The notes beneath the pieces were generated by a model, which saw only the letters and a program-made list of their open reading frames with translations, had not been told where the DNA came from and did not search any database. DNA of 35,444 bases from JBEKHI01 sp050012355 (GTDB lineage Bacteria > Actinomycetota > Actinomycetes > Streptosporangiales > Streptosporangiaceae), in contig JBEKHI010000026.1 of NCBI GenBank assembly GCA_050012355.1, positions 1 to 35,444 of the forward strand, given 5' to 3'. Below, in pieces: positions 6,397 through 14,221 of the stretch. The position numbers and the translations under genes were made by a program. The stretch's first letter is position 1. Each line of letters begins with the position of its first letter.

Positions 6397-7786
6397 GGGT
6401 GGCCTCCAGTTCGGTGAGCAGCACGCGGCGCAGCAACTTGCCGGTCTCGGTCCTCGGCAGCTCGTCGCGGAAGACGATGAGGTCGGGGGTCTTGGACGAG
6501 CGCAGCCGGTCCCGCACCCAGCTCTTGATCTCCTCCGGGTCGCCGGAGCCGACGACGACGGCGGCCAGCCGCTGCCCCCATTCGGGGTCCGGCACGCCGA
6601 CCACCGCGGCCTCGGTGATCCCGGGGTGGCTGACCAGCACGTCCTCGATCTCGGCGGGCGCGATGTTCTCCCCGCCGCGGATGATCGTGTCGTCGGCGCG
6701 GCCCTGGATGAACAGGTACCCGTCGCCGTCGAGCCGTCCGAGGTCGCGGGTGGCGAACCATCCCCCAGCGTCGAGCGCGGTACCCGCGCCGTACTCGCCG
6801 GAGATCTGGTCGCCGCGCACGTACACCAGGCCGGTCTCGCCTGGTCCGAGGGATTCACCAGCGTCGTTATGGATAGAAAACTCAATCCCGGGCAGCGGGC
6901 GGCCCACCGACCCCAGCCGGGCACGGACCTGCTCATCATCGGACGCGAGCGCCGCGCGGTGGTCCTCGGGCGTCAGCACCGCGATCGACGACGCCGTCTC
7001 GGTCAGACCGTAGGCGTTCACGAATCCCGCCGTAGGGAAGATTTTCAAAGCCTTGACCAAAACGGCGGTTGGCATTCTCGCTCCGCCATACGAAATGTTC
7101 CGCAGGCTCGGGGCCCCCTCGTCGGCCGCGTCCACGATCCGGGCCAGCATGGTGGGCACCACCATCGCGTGGGTGACCCGCTCAGCGCGGACCGTGGCCA
7201 GCCAGTCGCGGGGGTCGAAGGCGGGCATGTAGACGATGCGACGGCCCGCGTACAAGCTGGTCAGCAGGTTAACGAGCCCGGCCACGTGGTACGGCGGCAC
7301 CGAGACCAGGGTGGCGTCGCCCGGCTCGGCGGAGGCGAACTCGACCGTGTTCAGCACGTAGGCGAGCAGGTGCCGGTGGCGGAGCAGCGCCGCCTTCGGC
7401 TCGGCGGTGGTGCCGCTGGTGTACAAGATCACCGCGACGTCGTCCGGGTCGGCGGGCGAGGCCTCACTGGCCGCGCCGGACGGAACCTCGTCCCGGACGA
7501 CATAGGCGCCCGGGTGGCGGGCGAGCAGCGCCGCGATCTGCTGCTCGCTGAGCCGGTAGTTCAGCGGGATAAACGGCACCCCGGCGAACGCGGCGCCGAA
7601 CAGCGCGACCGGGTAAGGCACGCCGCTGGTGCCCAGGTAGACGACGGCCCGGTGCTCGCGAAACCGGGCGGCCGCGGCCAGCGCGAGGTCCAGCAGCTCG
7701 GCGGCGGACACCGAACGGCCGTCGGCCGTGATCGCCGGCCCGTCCCCGGCGGACGCGGCCATTTCGAGGATCGTCGTGATGCTCAT
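6389..7786 (-). CDS. Acyl-CoA ligase (AMP-forming, FadD-like) 1
   Basis: A 465-residue ANL-superfamily enzyme activating a carboxylic acid to its CoA thioester through an acyl-adenylate. Seen: the AMP-binding loop YTSGTTAEPKA, a YGLTETAS motif, the hinge region FIQGRADDTIIRGGENIAPAEIE, and the C-terminal catalytic Lys in ETGKLLRR. It is shorter than typical FadDs, so the N-terminal domain is compact. Start: ATG at 7786 immediately abuts the operator and has no ribosome site; TAACAT lies at -10 to -5 of the start codon, so a leaderless transcript is plausible. Cotranscribed with the thiolase. Substrate unknown. Confidence 0.9.
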   Translation of the reverse strand: MSITTILEMAASAGDGPAITADGRSVSAAELLDLALAAAARFREHRAVVYLGTSGVPYPVALFGAAFAGVPFIPLNYRLSEQQIAALLARHPGAYVVRDEVPSGAASEASPADPDDVAVILYTSGTTAEPKAALLRHRHLLAYVLNTVEFASAEPGDATLVSVPPYHVAGLVNLLTSLYAGRRIVYMPAFDPRDWLATVRAERVTHAMVVPTMLARIVDAADEGAPSLRNISYGGARMPTAVLVKALKIFPTAGFVNAYGLTETASSIAVLTPEDHRAALASDDEQVRARLGSVGRPLPGIEFSIHNDAGESLGPGETGLVYVRGDQISGEYGAGTALDAGGWFATRDLGRLDGDGYLFIQGRADDTIIRGGENIAPAEIEDVLVSHPGITEAAVVGVPDPEWGQRLAAVVVGSGDPEEIKSWVRDRLRSSKTPDLIVFRDELPRTETGKLLRRVLLTELEATHA

Positions 7787-7802
7787 GAGAATGTTATTCT
7801 CT
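7786..7802. promoter_or_regulatory. Operator TGAGAAT-GTT-ATTCTCT between divergent genes
   Basis: 13 of 14 arm positions match the consensus. It lies between the minus-strand ligase/thiolase operon and the plus-strand SDR, touching the ligase start codon. On the minus strand TAACAT and on the plus strand TATTCT fall inside it and could serve as -10 elements, so a bound dimer would block both promoters. Confidence 0.7.
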
Positions 7803-7835
7803 CTTGAAGAGACGAAGATTCGCAAGGGAGGCGAC

Positions 7836-8570
7836 GTGGAGATCAGCGGTAGCTCGGCGGTCGTGGTCGGCGGAACGGGCGGGCTAGGCGAGGCGACCGT
7901 GCGCCGGCTGCACGCGGCTGGGGCTCGGGTCGTGGTCGCTGACGTCGCGGACGAGAAGGGCAAGGCACTGGAGGAAGAGCTGGGCGTGCGTTACGTGCAC
8001 GCGGACGCCACCAGCGAGGAAGACATCCGCGCAACCATGGCGGAAGCGGGGCCGCTGCGGATCTGCGTGGACACGCACGGTGGTCCGGCCGTGGGCGGGC
8101 GACTGGTCGGCAAGGACGGCGAGCCGCTGAGCCTGGACGGCTTCCGCCAGACGATCGAGTTCTACCTGACCGGCGTGTTCAACGTGATGCGGCTCGCGGC
8201 CGCCGCGATGGGGTCCGCCGGAGGCGTGATCGTGAACACCGCGTCGATCGCCGCCTACGAGGGACAGACCGGGCAGCTGCCGTACGCGGCGGCCAAGGGC
8301 GGGGTGGTGTCCATGACGCTGGTCGCCGCGCGAGACCTGTCGCCGCTAGGCATCCGGGTCGTCACGATAGCTCCCGGTACGTTCCTCACCCCCGCCTACG
8401 GCAAAGCGGGCGACAAGCTCGAGGCCTACTGGGGCCCGCAGATCCCGTATCCCAAGCGAATGGGACAATCCCCGGAGTACGCGGCCCTCGTCCAGCACAT
8501 CTGCGAGAACGACTACCTGAACGGCGAGGTCATCCGCCTAGACGGCGCCCTCCGCTTCCCGCCCAAGTAA
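7836..8570 (+). CDS. SDR-family dehydrogenase (3-hydroxyacyl-CoA / HSD10-like)
   Basis: A 244-residue short-chain dehydrogenase oxidising an alcohol with NAD(P). Seen: the cofactor loop GGTGGLG (12-18) and the catalytic set Ser137, Tyr150 and Lys154 (YAAAK). The usual NNAG motif is replaced by DTHGG, a minor departure. The overall layout resembles type II 3-hydroxyacyl-CoA dehydrogenases, which would fit beta-oxidation beside the thiolase, but a ring-alcohol substrate is equally possible. GTG at 7836 was chosen because GGGAGG lies just upstream (4-nt spacer) and the earlier in-frame codons lie inside the operator. Divergent from the ligase and ends 6 nt from the convergent kinase gene. Confidence 0.85.
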   Translation: MEISGSSAVVVGGTGGLGEATVRRLHAAGARVVVADVADEKGKALEEELGVRYVHADATSEEDIRATMAEAGPLRICVDTHGGPAVGGRLVGKDGEPLSLDGFRQTIEFYLTGVFNVMRLAAAAMGSAGGVIVNTASIAAYEGQTGQLPYAAAKGGVVSMTLVAARDLSPLGIRVVTIAPGTFLTPAYGKAGDKLEAYWGPQIPYPKRMGQSPEYAALVQHICENDYLNGEVIRLDGALRFPPK

Positions 8571-8576
8571 ACCGGA

Positions 8577-9077
8577 TCATAGGTTGAAGTGCTCGATTAC
8601 CCGGTTGGCGACCTCGCCGGGCATCAGGAGCGTGTTGTTGATGCGCAGGTAGTCCTGCCGATCGTCGAACTTCCCCTCGGAATTGAGCTGGTACCGCGCG
8701 TCGTCTTCGAGCAGGCGGCGACGGGACGCTTCGAGGTCACGCTTCGAAGGTTTCTCGGCCAGGCGCGATGCGCACTCATTACGCGTCAGCCGCTCAGCCT
8801 GGTCGGCGGGCAGGTTGAACGCCCAGACAAAGGTGAAGACCAGGCCTGGCAGGTCGCTGGCCGCTACCTCTTCGAGAATCCGCCGGCGGATCTCACTATC
8901 GATACGGCGGAACGCCGGGGTGCCGTAGTCGAAGTAGCGCAGCGCGAGCTCGATGGAAATGTGGTTGTGAAACAGCCGCAGGCCGGTGCGCTCCGCGATG
9001 GCCTGCCCGACGGACATCTTGCCCACGGCTGGCGGGCCGACAATGAACAGAAGCAGGGGCGGAGCGGCATCGTCCAT
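8577..9077 (-). CDS. P-loop kinase / AAA-type ATPase, shikimate-kinase-like
   Basis: A 166-residue soluble protein with a clear Walker A motif, GPPAVGKMS (14-22), right after a hydrophobic first strand. The rest is charged and helical, with EIRRRILEEV, a FTFVWAF strand and an Arg-rich region that may form the nucleotide-monophosphate-kinase lid. It belongs to the broad group of small nucleotide or gluconate/shikimate-kinase-like proteins; the phosphate acceptor is not recognisable. ATG at 9077 was chosen although its ribosome site is poor; GTG at 9104 is an alternative. No catabolic operator is near it, and it probably is unrelated to the degradation genes. Confidence 0.75.
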   Translation of the reverse strand: MDDAAPPLLLFIVGPPAVGKMSVGQAIAERTGLRLFHNHISIELALRYFDYGTPAFRRIDSEIRRRILEEVAASDLPGLVFTFVWAFNLPADQAERLTRNECASRLAEKPSKRDLEASRRRLLEDDARYQLNSEGKFDDRQDYLRINNTLLMPGEVANRVIEHFNL

Positions 9078-9141
9078 GGCTCGACAGTAGGCCGGCCAGG
9101 CCACCGGGCGTCAACGCATTTTGCTGACCTCGCCGTGCGGG

Positions 9142-9642
9142 TCAGCGGCGCTTGCGGGGCTCGGCGGAGCGGGGTGGCTGGGTGCGCATGTGGTCGCGGA
9201 CCCGGGTCATGATGTCGCCGAGGTGGTGCAGGTCGTCGTCGGACAGCGGGGCGAACAGCATGCGGCGGTTCACCTGGACGTGGCCGGGCATGACGCGGCC
9301 GAGCAGGGCCAGGCCGCTGTCGGTGATGGTGACGAGGGTGGCGCGGTCGTCATCCGGGCTGGGGCCGCGGGTGATCAGGCCGGCCTTTTCCAGCAGACCA
9401 GCCTGGTAGGTCAGGCCGCTGCGGCTGTAGACGACGCCGTCGGCCAGCTGCGTCATGGTCAGCTGCCCGTGAGCAGCGGCGAGGCGGGCCAGCAGCTGGA
9501 ACTGCACGTAGCTGATGTCGCCCTCGGCCCGTAGCTGCTGCTCGACGCTGTGCTGGAGCAGGCTGACGGCTTCCATGAGCGCGAAGTAGGCGTCTAGCTG
9601 GGCGGCGTCGAGCCCTGGGGCGTCGTGGCCGGGATCGCTCAT
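9142..9642 (-). CDS. MarR-family transcriptional regulator
   Basis: A 166-residue winged-helix repressor. Seen: the first helices DAYFALMEAVSLLQHSVEQQL, the recognition region LTMTQLADGVVYSRSGLTYQ, and the wing motif GPSPDDDRATLVTITDSG, all typical of MarR proteins. ATG at 9642 is used; upstream in-frame codons would run through the promoter region. It is divergent from a zinc-free quinone reductase, and the 134-bp spacer carries three copies of a TGCTTCRA-N2-TYGAAGCA palindrome that it probably binds. MarR proteins in this arrangement usually sense phenolic or quinone-type compounds or thiol stress. Confidence 0.9.
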   Translation of the reverse strand: MSDPGHDAPGLDAAQLDAYFALMEAVSLLQHSVEQQLRAEGDISYVQFQLLARLAAAHGQLTMTQLADGVVYSRSGLTYQAGLLEKAGLITRGPSPDDDRATLVTITDSGLALLGRVMPGHVQVNRRMLFAPLSDDDLHHLGDIMTRVRDHMRTQPPRSAEPRKRR

Positions 9643-9656
9643 CCCATCATCATATC

Positions 9657-9674
9657 TGTTTCGAATTTTAAGCA
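9657..9674. promoter_or_regulatory. MarR operator copy 3 (near marR start)
   Basis: TGTTTCGA-AT-TTTAAGCA matches the better site at 9706 in 13 of 16 arm positions. It lies 15 bp from the marR start codon, fitting autorepression. Confidence 0.5.
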
Positions 9675-9704
9675 TTGTGATGAGCATCACCCCGCTCAGC
9701 GGTA

Positions 9705-9732
9705 TTGCTTCGAAGTCGAAGCAGGTTATAGT
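9705..9732 (+). promoter_or_regulatory. Promoter with overlapping MarR operator copy 1
   Basis: TTGCTT (-35, 9705-9710) and TATAGT (-10, 9727-9732) are separated by 16 bp. The palindrome TGCTTCGA-AG-TCGAAGCA (9706-9723) overlaps the -35 and the spacer, so repressor binding there would exclude RNA polymerase. It drives the quinone reductase gene. Confidence 0.65.
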
Positions 9733-9738
9733 CCTCAC

Positions 9739-9758
9739 ATGCTTCAACTTTGAAGCAT
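9739..9758. promoter_or_regulatory. MarR operator copy 2
   Basis: Perfect palindrome ATGCTTCAA-CT-TTGAAGCAT located at the expected transcription start of the quinone reductase gene. It shares the word GCTTCRA-N2-TYGAAGC with copies 1 and 3; centre-to-centre distance to copy 1 is 34 bp. Confidence 0.7.
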
Positions 9759-9776
9759 CAGTCCTGAGGAGAACTC

Positions 9777-10709
9777 ATGAAGGCAGTGCGTTACCACTCC
9801 TACGGCGACAGTGGCGTCCTGGTTTACGAGGACGCTGACCGCCCGGTAGCGAGTGACGGTCAGGTGGTGCTGAAGGTGGCGGGCAGCGCGTTCAACCCGC
9901 TGGATGTCGCGATCCGCGCGGGTTTCGTGCAGCCGGTGTTCCCGATCGCCTTCCCGCACATCCCGGACTTCGACGTGGCCGGCGTCATCGCCGAGGTCGG
10001 CGACGGGGTGACCGGCTGGAACACCGGGGACGCGGTGGTGGCGTTCCTGCCGATTACCGGGCAAGGGGCGGCGGCCGAATACGTGGCCGCGTCGGCCGAT
10101 GTGCTGGCCGCCGCGCCCCGTGCCGTCGAGCTGGCTGACGCCGCCGCGTTGCCGTCGGCCGGACTGACGGCCTGGCAGTCGCTGTTCGAGCACGCCGGCC
10201 TCAAGGCTGGGCAGAGCCTCCTGATCAACGGAGCGGGCGGCGCGGTCGGCGGGTACGCCGTTCAGCTGGCGAAGCAGGCTGGTGCCACCGTCATCGCCAC
10301 TGCGAGCGCGCGCAGCGCCGATCGGCTCCGTTCCTATGGCGCGGACCAGATCATCGACTACATCGCTACCCCGCTCCCGCAGGCGGTGGCCGGGCAGCGG
10401 TTCGACGTGGTGCTGAGCCTGGTGCGCACCGACCCGCAGGAGACCCTGGAGCTGGCCGGCCTGGCCGCCGACGGCGGGGTCTTCGTCAGTACGACCTTCC
10501 CCGAACTGGACGATGCCGGACGCGGGGTGCGGGTCGTGTCGGTCTCGGCGCGCAGCGACGCTGCCCAGCTGGCCGAGCTAGTCGCCCGGGTTGACGCCGG
10601 CGAGCTGACGATCGACGTCGCTCAGCACCGGCCGCTGACCGACCTGGCCGCCATCCACGACGAAGCCGTCACCGGGCAGTTGCCCGGCAAGACCATCTTG
10701 ATCCCCTAG
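9777..10709 (+). CDS. Zinc-independent NADPH:quinone oxidoreductase (MDR family)
   Basis: A 310-residue medium-chain reductase that reduces quinones or activated alkenes with NADPH. Seen: the N-terminal GroES-like domain (GSAFNPLDVAIRAG, then FDVAGVIAEVG) and the cofactor-binding INGAGGAVGGYAVQLAKQAG; the Cys/His ligands of zinc-containing alcohol dehydrogenases are absent. The ATG at 9777 follows GAGGAGA. It is divergent from marR with palindromes over its promoter, so it is most likely the MarR-controlled detoxification gene. It converges with the methyltransferase gene, the two stops overlapping by 4 nt. Confidence 0.9.
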   Translation: MKAVRYHSYGDSGVLVYEDADRPVASDGQVVLKVAGSAFNPLDVAIRAGFVQPVFPIAFPHIPDFDVAGVIAEVGDGVTGWNTGDAVVAFLPITGQGAAAEYVAASADVLAAAPRAVELADAAALPSAGLTAWQSLFEHAGLKAGQSLLINGAGGAVGGYAVQLAKQAGATVIATASARSADRLRSYGADQIIDYIATPLPQAVAGQRFDVVLSLVRTDPQETLELAGLAADGGVFVSTTFPELDDAGRGVRVVSVSARSDAAQLAELVARVDAGELTIDVAQHRPLTDLAAIHDEAVTGQLPGKTILIP

Positions 10710-11506
10710 GGATTGACGCCGACGGCGGCGAGCACGTACGCGGGTCCGGGCGGCTGATCCGGTACCTCAGCCAGGCCGCCCTCCCACGTGCTGGCCAGCG
10801 CCAGTCCCGGCGGGACCAGTTCCAGGGTGCCGAAAAACGACCGCAGCTCGTCCCGCGTGTGGTTGTAAGTCGTCGCGGCGGTGTAGTTAGCACGCATCTG
10901 CTGCCACATGACGGGATCGTCGTTCCGGCCGCAGGAGATGGCCAGCGCGCTCCCGGGGGCGAGCCGCGACGCGTACCCGTCGACGAGCTCGCGGGCCAGC
11001 ACCGGATCGTAGAAGTGCAAGACCATGGCGAGTAGTACGCATACGGGCTCGGACGGGTCGATGATGCTAGCTACCGTGGGGTGCTTGAGCACGACGGCCG
11101 GGTCGGAAAGGTCAACCTCGGCCACCTCGACACCGGCCGGCTTGGTCAGCAGGGCGCGTGCGTGCACCACCACAACGGGATCGTTGTCCACGTAGCACAC
11201 CCGCGCGTCGGGGATGACTTCCCGCGCGATCTCGTGCACGGCCGGATGGGTCGGAAGCCCGGCCCCGAGGTCGAGGAACTGCCGGATGCCCTGTCGGGCG
11301 GCCCAGGTAACAACCTGGCCGACAAAGCGCCGGTTGTCATGGCAGGCCTGCACCCAATCAGGGGAGAGCTCCTCGATCCGGCCGGCGAGTTCACGGTCGG
11401 CGGCGAAGTTGTCCTTCCCGCCAAGAAAGAAGTCGTAAACGCGCGCGATGTTCGGAACGTTCTCATCGAACCCCAGGGAGTGGCTGTCTCCTGACATACG
11501 GATCAT
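10706..11506 (-). CDS. SAM-dependent methyltransferase, DUF574 (Methyltransf_19) family
   Basis: A 266-residue protein of an actinobacteria-restricted Rossmann methyltransferase family. Seen: the family opening NVPNIARVYDFFLGGKDNF, SAM motif I as FLDLGAGLPT, the acidic end of strand 2 in VCYVDNDPVVV, and the C-terminal GPAYVLAAVGV. The natural substrate of this family is not established. ATG at 11506 is used, with a second ATG at 11497; neither has a convincing ribosome site, so a leaderless start is possible. It bears no visible relation to the catabolic genes and is separated from the crotonase operon by a small palindromic element. Confidence 0.85.
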   Translation of the reverse strand: MIRMSGDSHSLGFDENVPNIARVYDFFLGGKDNFAADRELAGRIEELSPDWVQACHDNRRFVGQVVTWAARQGIRQFLDLGAGLPTHPAVHEIAREVIPDARVCYVDNDPVVVVHARALLTKPAGVEVAEVDLSDPAVVLKHPTVASIIDPSEPVCVLLAMVLHFYDPVLARELVDGYASRLAPGSALAISCGRNDDPVMWQQMRANYTAATTYNHTRDELRSFFGTLELVPPGLALASTWEGGLAEVPDQPPGPAYVLAAVGVNP

Positions 11507-11581
11507 TATGCCGACTGATTTATGTGCTTGGCCTATGACCGGAAAGTTCCGTGCCCTAGTTGAGTCATAGCAGCAGATCGA

Positions 11582-11639
11582 TTCTGGTGGGTGTTGCAAT
11601 ACCCCTGAAAGAGTGCGAGTAGTGCAGCACCGACCAGAA
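11582..11639. repeat. 58-bp palindromic element (MITE remnant or terminator)
   Basis: Left arm 11582-11604 pairs with right arm 11617-11639 at 19 of 23 positions; the right arm read inward on the minus strand is TTCTGGTCGGTGCTGCACTA. The same arm forms the ends of the inverted-repeat element at 24518-24842 (right-end match 21 of 23). The whole 58 bp also aligns without gaps to 24596-24653. It lies just after the crotonase stop, so it may also end that transcript. The remaining 11507-11581 holds nothing else I can support. Confidence 0.6.
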
Positions 11640-11652
11640 ACGGCGGCCCCGG

Positions 11653-12408
11653 CTAAGTGAGCTTGGCGATCGTGGTGCGGAAGTCGTCGGTCTGGAACGA
11701 CTGTTCCTCGGCGGTGGTGGCGTAGTCGATGGTGGCGAGCACGGCCCGTTCCAGGTGCAGGTTGAGCAGCCGCTTGGTGGACTCCACCGCCTGCCGGGGC
11801 AGCCCGGCGATCCGCTGGGCGCACGCGGTGGCCTCGGCCAGCGGGTCAGCGACAACGTGGTTGGCCAGGCCCATCGCGAGCGCTCGTTCACCGGGTATCC
11901 GCGCGCCGGTGAGCGCGTACTCCTTGGCTAGGTGCAGGCTGGTGTGCAGCGGCCAGGTGAGCGGCCCGCCGTCGGCCGCGACCAGCCCCACCTGGACGTG
12001 CGGGTCCTTCAGGTAGGCGTCCTCGCCGAGGTAGACGACGTCGCTGAGCGCGACCAGGCTGCAGCCGAGGCCGATCGCTGGGCCGTTCACCGCCGCGACC
12101 ACCGGGACCCGGCAGCGCACCATCCCGAGCACCAGGTCCCGGCCGTGCGCGATGGTCTTGGCGCGCAGCTCCGGGTCCCGGCCGAGTTCGGCCAGGTAGC
12201 CGAAGTCGCCGCCCGCGCAGAACGCCTTGCCGGCTCCGGTGAGCACGGCCGCCCGGGCGTCGCGGTCCTCGCTGAGCCGGGGCCACAGCCGGGCCAGCCC
12301 GGTGTGCAGCGCATCGTTGACCGCATTGAGCGCGTCGGGGCGATTGAGTGTGATGATCCGCAGCGGTCCGTCGGCGGTCACCTGTATTTCGGCGGGCATT
12401 TCGTACAC
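11653..12408 (-). CDS. Enoyl-CoA hydratase/isomerase (crotonase) with atypical catalytic residues
   Basis: A 251-residue crotonase-fold enzyme acting on an acyl-CoA. Seen: the oxyanion-hole motifs FCAGGDFGYL and NGPAIGLGC. Aligned with rat mitochondrial hydratase from memory, both catalytic Glu positions differ (Ser117 for Glu144, His137 for Glu164), while an Asp is present at 146 in GLVAADGG, a pattern I recall from several actinobacterial homologues. It may be an isomerase, hydrolase or hydratase using Asp146. GTG at 12408 has GGAG 9 nt upstream inside the end of the preceding gene; ATG at 12399 is the alternative. It is the last gene of the ligase-dehydrogenase-dehydrogenase-crotonase operon read from 15617. 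Confidence 0.85.
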   Translation of the reverse strand: MYEMPAEIQVTADGPLRIITLNRPDALNAVNDALHTGLARLWPRLSEDRDARAAVLTGAGKAFCAGGDFGYLAELGRDPELRAKTIAHGRDLVLGMVRCRVPVVAAVNGPAIGLGCSLVALSDVVYLGEDAYLKDPHVQVGLVAADGGPLTWPLHTSLHLAKEYALTGARIPGERALAMGLANHVVADPLAEATACAQRIAGLPRQAVESTKRLLNLHLERAVLATIDYATTAEEQSFQTDDFRTTIAKLT

Positions 12409-12411
12409 GAG

Positions 12412-13482
12412 TCAGAGCTCCAGGATCCGCGAGGCGATGATGTTCTTCTGGATCTGCGAGGTGCCGCCCATCACGGATTGCGCGCGGCTGTAGAGATAGT
12501 GGCTGAGCAGGTCCTGGTCCCCGGTGCCGCCGACGGCGAGCGCGGCGTGACCGGCGGCCTGTTCTGTCCAGGTCATGAGGAGCTTGTCCAGCGAGCCGTC
12601 GGGACCGTGCGAGATGCCGTCGAGCCGCTCCGATAGGCGGCGGCGGACGTGCAGCCGGAGCATCTCGGTCTCGATGTAGGCCCAGGTGACCTCCGGGCCG
12701 CTAGCCCCCCGCGCGATCAGGTCGCGGACGAGCTTGCCGTACCGGGCGGAGTAGCCGAGTTCAGCGGGCTCGCGCTCGTGCGCGACGACCGTCATCGCCA
12801 GCGCCCAGCCGTCACCCGGCTCGCCCACCAGGCAGTCCGCGCGCGCCCCGTCGAACGTCACCTGGCCGAACTCAGTGCTGACCCCGTTGATCATCTTCAG
12901 CGGACGCTGCTCGATACCTGGCTGGCCCATCGGCACGATGAACGCGGACAGCCCCTTGTGCCGCGGCACGTCTGGATTTGTGCGCGCCAGCAGCAGGCAC
13001 CAGTCGGCCACATCGGAGTAACTCGTCCAGATCTTCTGGCCGTTGATCACGTAGCCGTCGCCATCGGACACCGCGGACGTGGTCAGCGACGCTAGGTCCG
13101 ACCCGGCCCCTGGCTCGCTGAACCCTTGGCACCAGCGCTGCGTGCCGTCGATCATCCCGGGCAGGAACCGGCGGCGCAGTTCCTCGCTGCCGTGCCGGCC
13201 AAGGCCCTGGACCAGGTAGCCGAGGCTCGGCCTGGGTGGCGCGCCCGCCAGCGCTAGCTCCTCGTCCAGGATGACGTCGTAGACCGGCGGCAGATCGTGC
13301 CCGCCGTACTCGCGTGGCCAGGACAACCCGAAGAAGCCAGCTTCGTACAGGGCCCGGTGCCACTCCCCCTGACGCCGCCAGTAGTCGTCACCGGTCGCGG
13401 AGAATTGGCCTCGACGTTTTGATAGCCAAGTTCTTAGCTGGCTACGGAAGGAAGCCTCGTGCGGCGAGTCGCGGTAATCCAA
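12412..13482 (-). CDS. Acyl-CoA dehydrogenase subunit (large, FadE-like) 2
   Basis: A 356-residue flavoprotein, second of its type in the window. Seen: the N-terminal SPHEASFRSQLRTWL, the FAD/substrate motif WCQGFSEPGAGSDLASL, GQKIWTSYSDVADW, and the C-terminal MGGTSQIQKNIIASRILEL. As in the dehydrogenase at 2481, the usual C-terminal catalytic Glu position is Gly. TTG at 13482 is supported by GGAGG 9 nt upstream and by the family N-terminus starting right there; it overlaps the upstream partner subunit by 41 nt. The pair would form a hetero-oligomeric dehydrogenase feeding the crotonase encoded 3 nt downstream. Confidence 0.9.
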   Translation of the reverse strand: MDYRDSPHEASFRSQLRTWLSKRRGQFSATGDDYWRRQGEWHRALYEAGFFGLSWPREYGGHDLPPVYDVILDEELALAGAPPRPSLGYLVQGLGRHGSEELRRRFLPGMIDGTQRWCQGFSEPGAGSDLASLTTSAVSDGDGYVINGQKIWTSYSDVADWCLLLARTNPDVPRHKGLSAFIVPMGQPGIEQRPLKMINGVSTEFGQVTFDGARADCLVGEPGDGWALAMTVVAHEREPAELGYSARYGKLVRDLIARGASGPEVTWAYIETEMLRLHVRRRLSERLDGISHGPDGSLDKLLMTWTEQAAGHAALAVGGTGDQDLLSHYLYSRAQSVMGGTSQIQKNIIASRILEL

Positions 13483-14221
13483 GACTTATGTCCTCCAGCG
13501 TCACGGGGAAGATTTCCGCCGATACCAGGACGCGTCGCAGGTAGACGTGCGCCAGGCACTCCCAGGTGTTGCCGATGCCGCCGTGCACCTGGATCGCGGC
13601 CTCGCAGATTGTGCGGGCGGCGCGGGCGCAGTAGAGCTTGGCGATCGTCGCGGCGCGGGCGGCGTCGGCGGCCGGTTCCTCGTCGACGGCCCAGGCCGCG
13701 TAGCGCAGCACGCTGGTGCCGCCCTCGATGAGCGCCAGCCCCTCGGCCAGCGGATGGGAGACGCCCTGATAGGAGCCGATCGCGCGACCGTATTGCGCGC
13801 GGACCTTGGCGTACCCGACGGCGAGTGCGTGCGCGCCGCGGGCCGCACCGAGAATGTCGGCGGCGGTCACGACCAGGGCCAGCGGGGTGGCGGGGAGGTC
13901 GCGGCGGATATCCGCGGTGGCGCCGGTGAGGTCGGCGCCCAGTGCCGGTTCGGTGAGCAGATCCTCGTCGGCTAGGACGGGCCCGATGAAAGGGACATCG
14001 ACCAGGCCGCGACCGAACTCCTCGGCGACGAGGGCGACTTCCACCCCGGAGGCACCCTCGGAACGGAGGGCGCGCCAGCCGGTAGCGGCGACCGCCTGCT
14101 CCAGCCGGGCCCGCCGATCCGCGTCATCGAGGTCGAGCACCGAACCGGGGCCGAGGTCGGCCGCCAGCTTCGCCGCCGCGTGGCGGAGCTGTTCCTGCTC
14201 AGGCGTCAGCCGGGCGTCCAT
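13442..14221 (-). CDS. Acyl-CoA dehydrogenase subunit (small, FadE-like) 2
   Basis: A 259-residue divergent acyl-CoA dehydrogenase chain, much shorter than the canonical enzyme because the middle beta domain is reduced. Seen: the N-terminal LTPEQEQLRHAAAKLAAD, the central YGRAIGSYQGVSHPLAEGLA, and the C-terminal QVHGGIGNTWECLAHVYLRR. ATG at 14221 has AAGGAG 4 nt upstream and overlaps the ligase gene by 23 nt. It is the partner of the dehydrogenase encoded immediately downstream, giving the window a second heteromeric pair besides 2481/3578. Such pairs are known from steroid side-chain degradation; the substrate here is not determinable. Confidence 0.88.
   Translation of the reverse strand: MDARLTPEQEQLRHAAAKLAADLGPGSVLDLDDADRRARLEQAVAATGWRALRSEGASGVEVALVAEEFGRGLVDVPFIGPVLADEDLLTEPALGADLTGATADIRRDLPATPLALVVTAADILGAARGAHALAVGYAKVRAQYGRAIGSYQGVSHPLAEGLALIEGGTSVLRYAAWAVDEEPAADAARAATIAKLYCARAARTICEAAIQVHGGIGNTWECLAHVYLRRVLVSAEIFPVTLEDISLGLPRLAARGFLP

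Noticed and set aside
6155..7807. 550-codon plus-strand frame across the ligase and thiolase genes
   Set aside because: Antisense shadow rich in Gly, Arg, Asp and His; the minus-strand ligase has all catalytic motifs.
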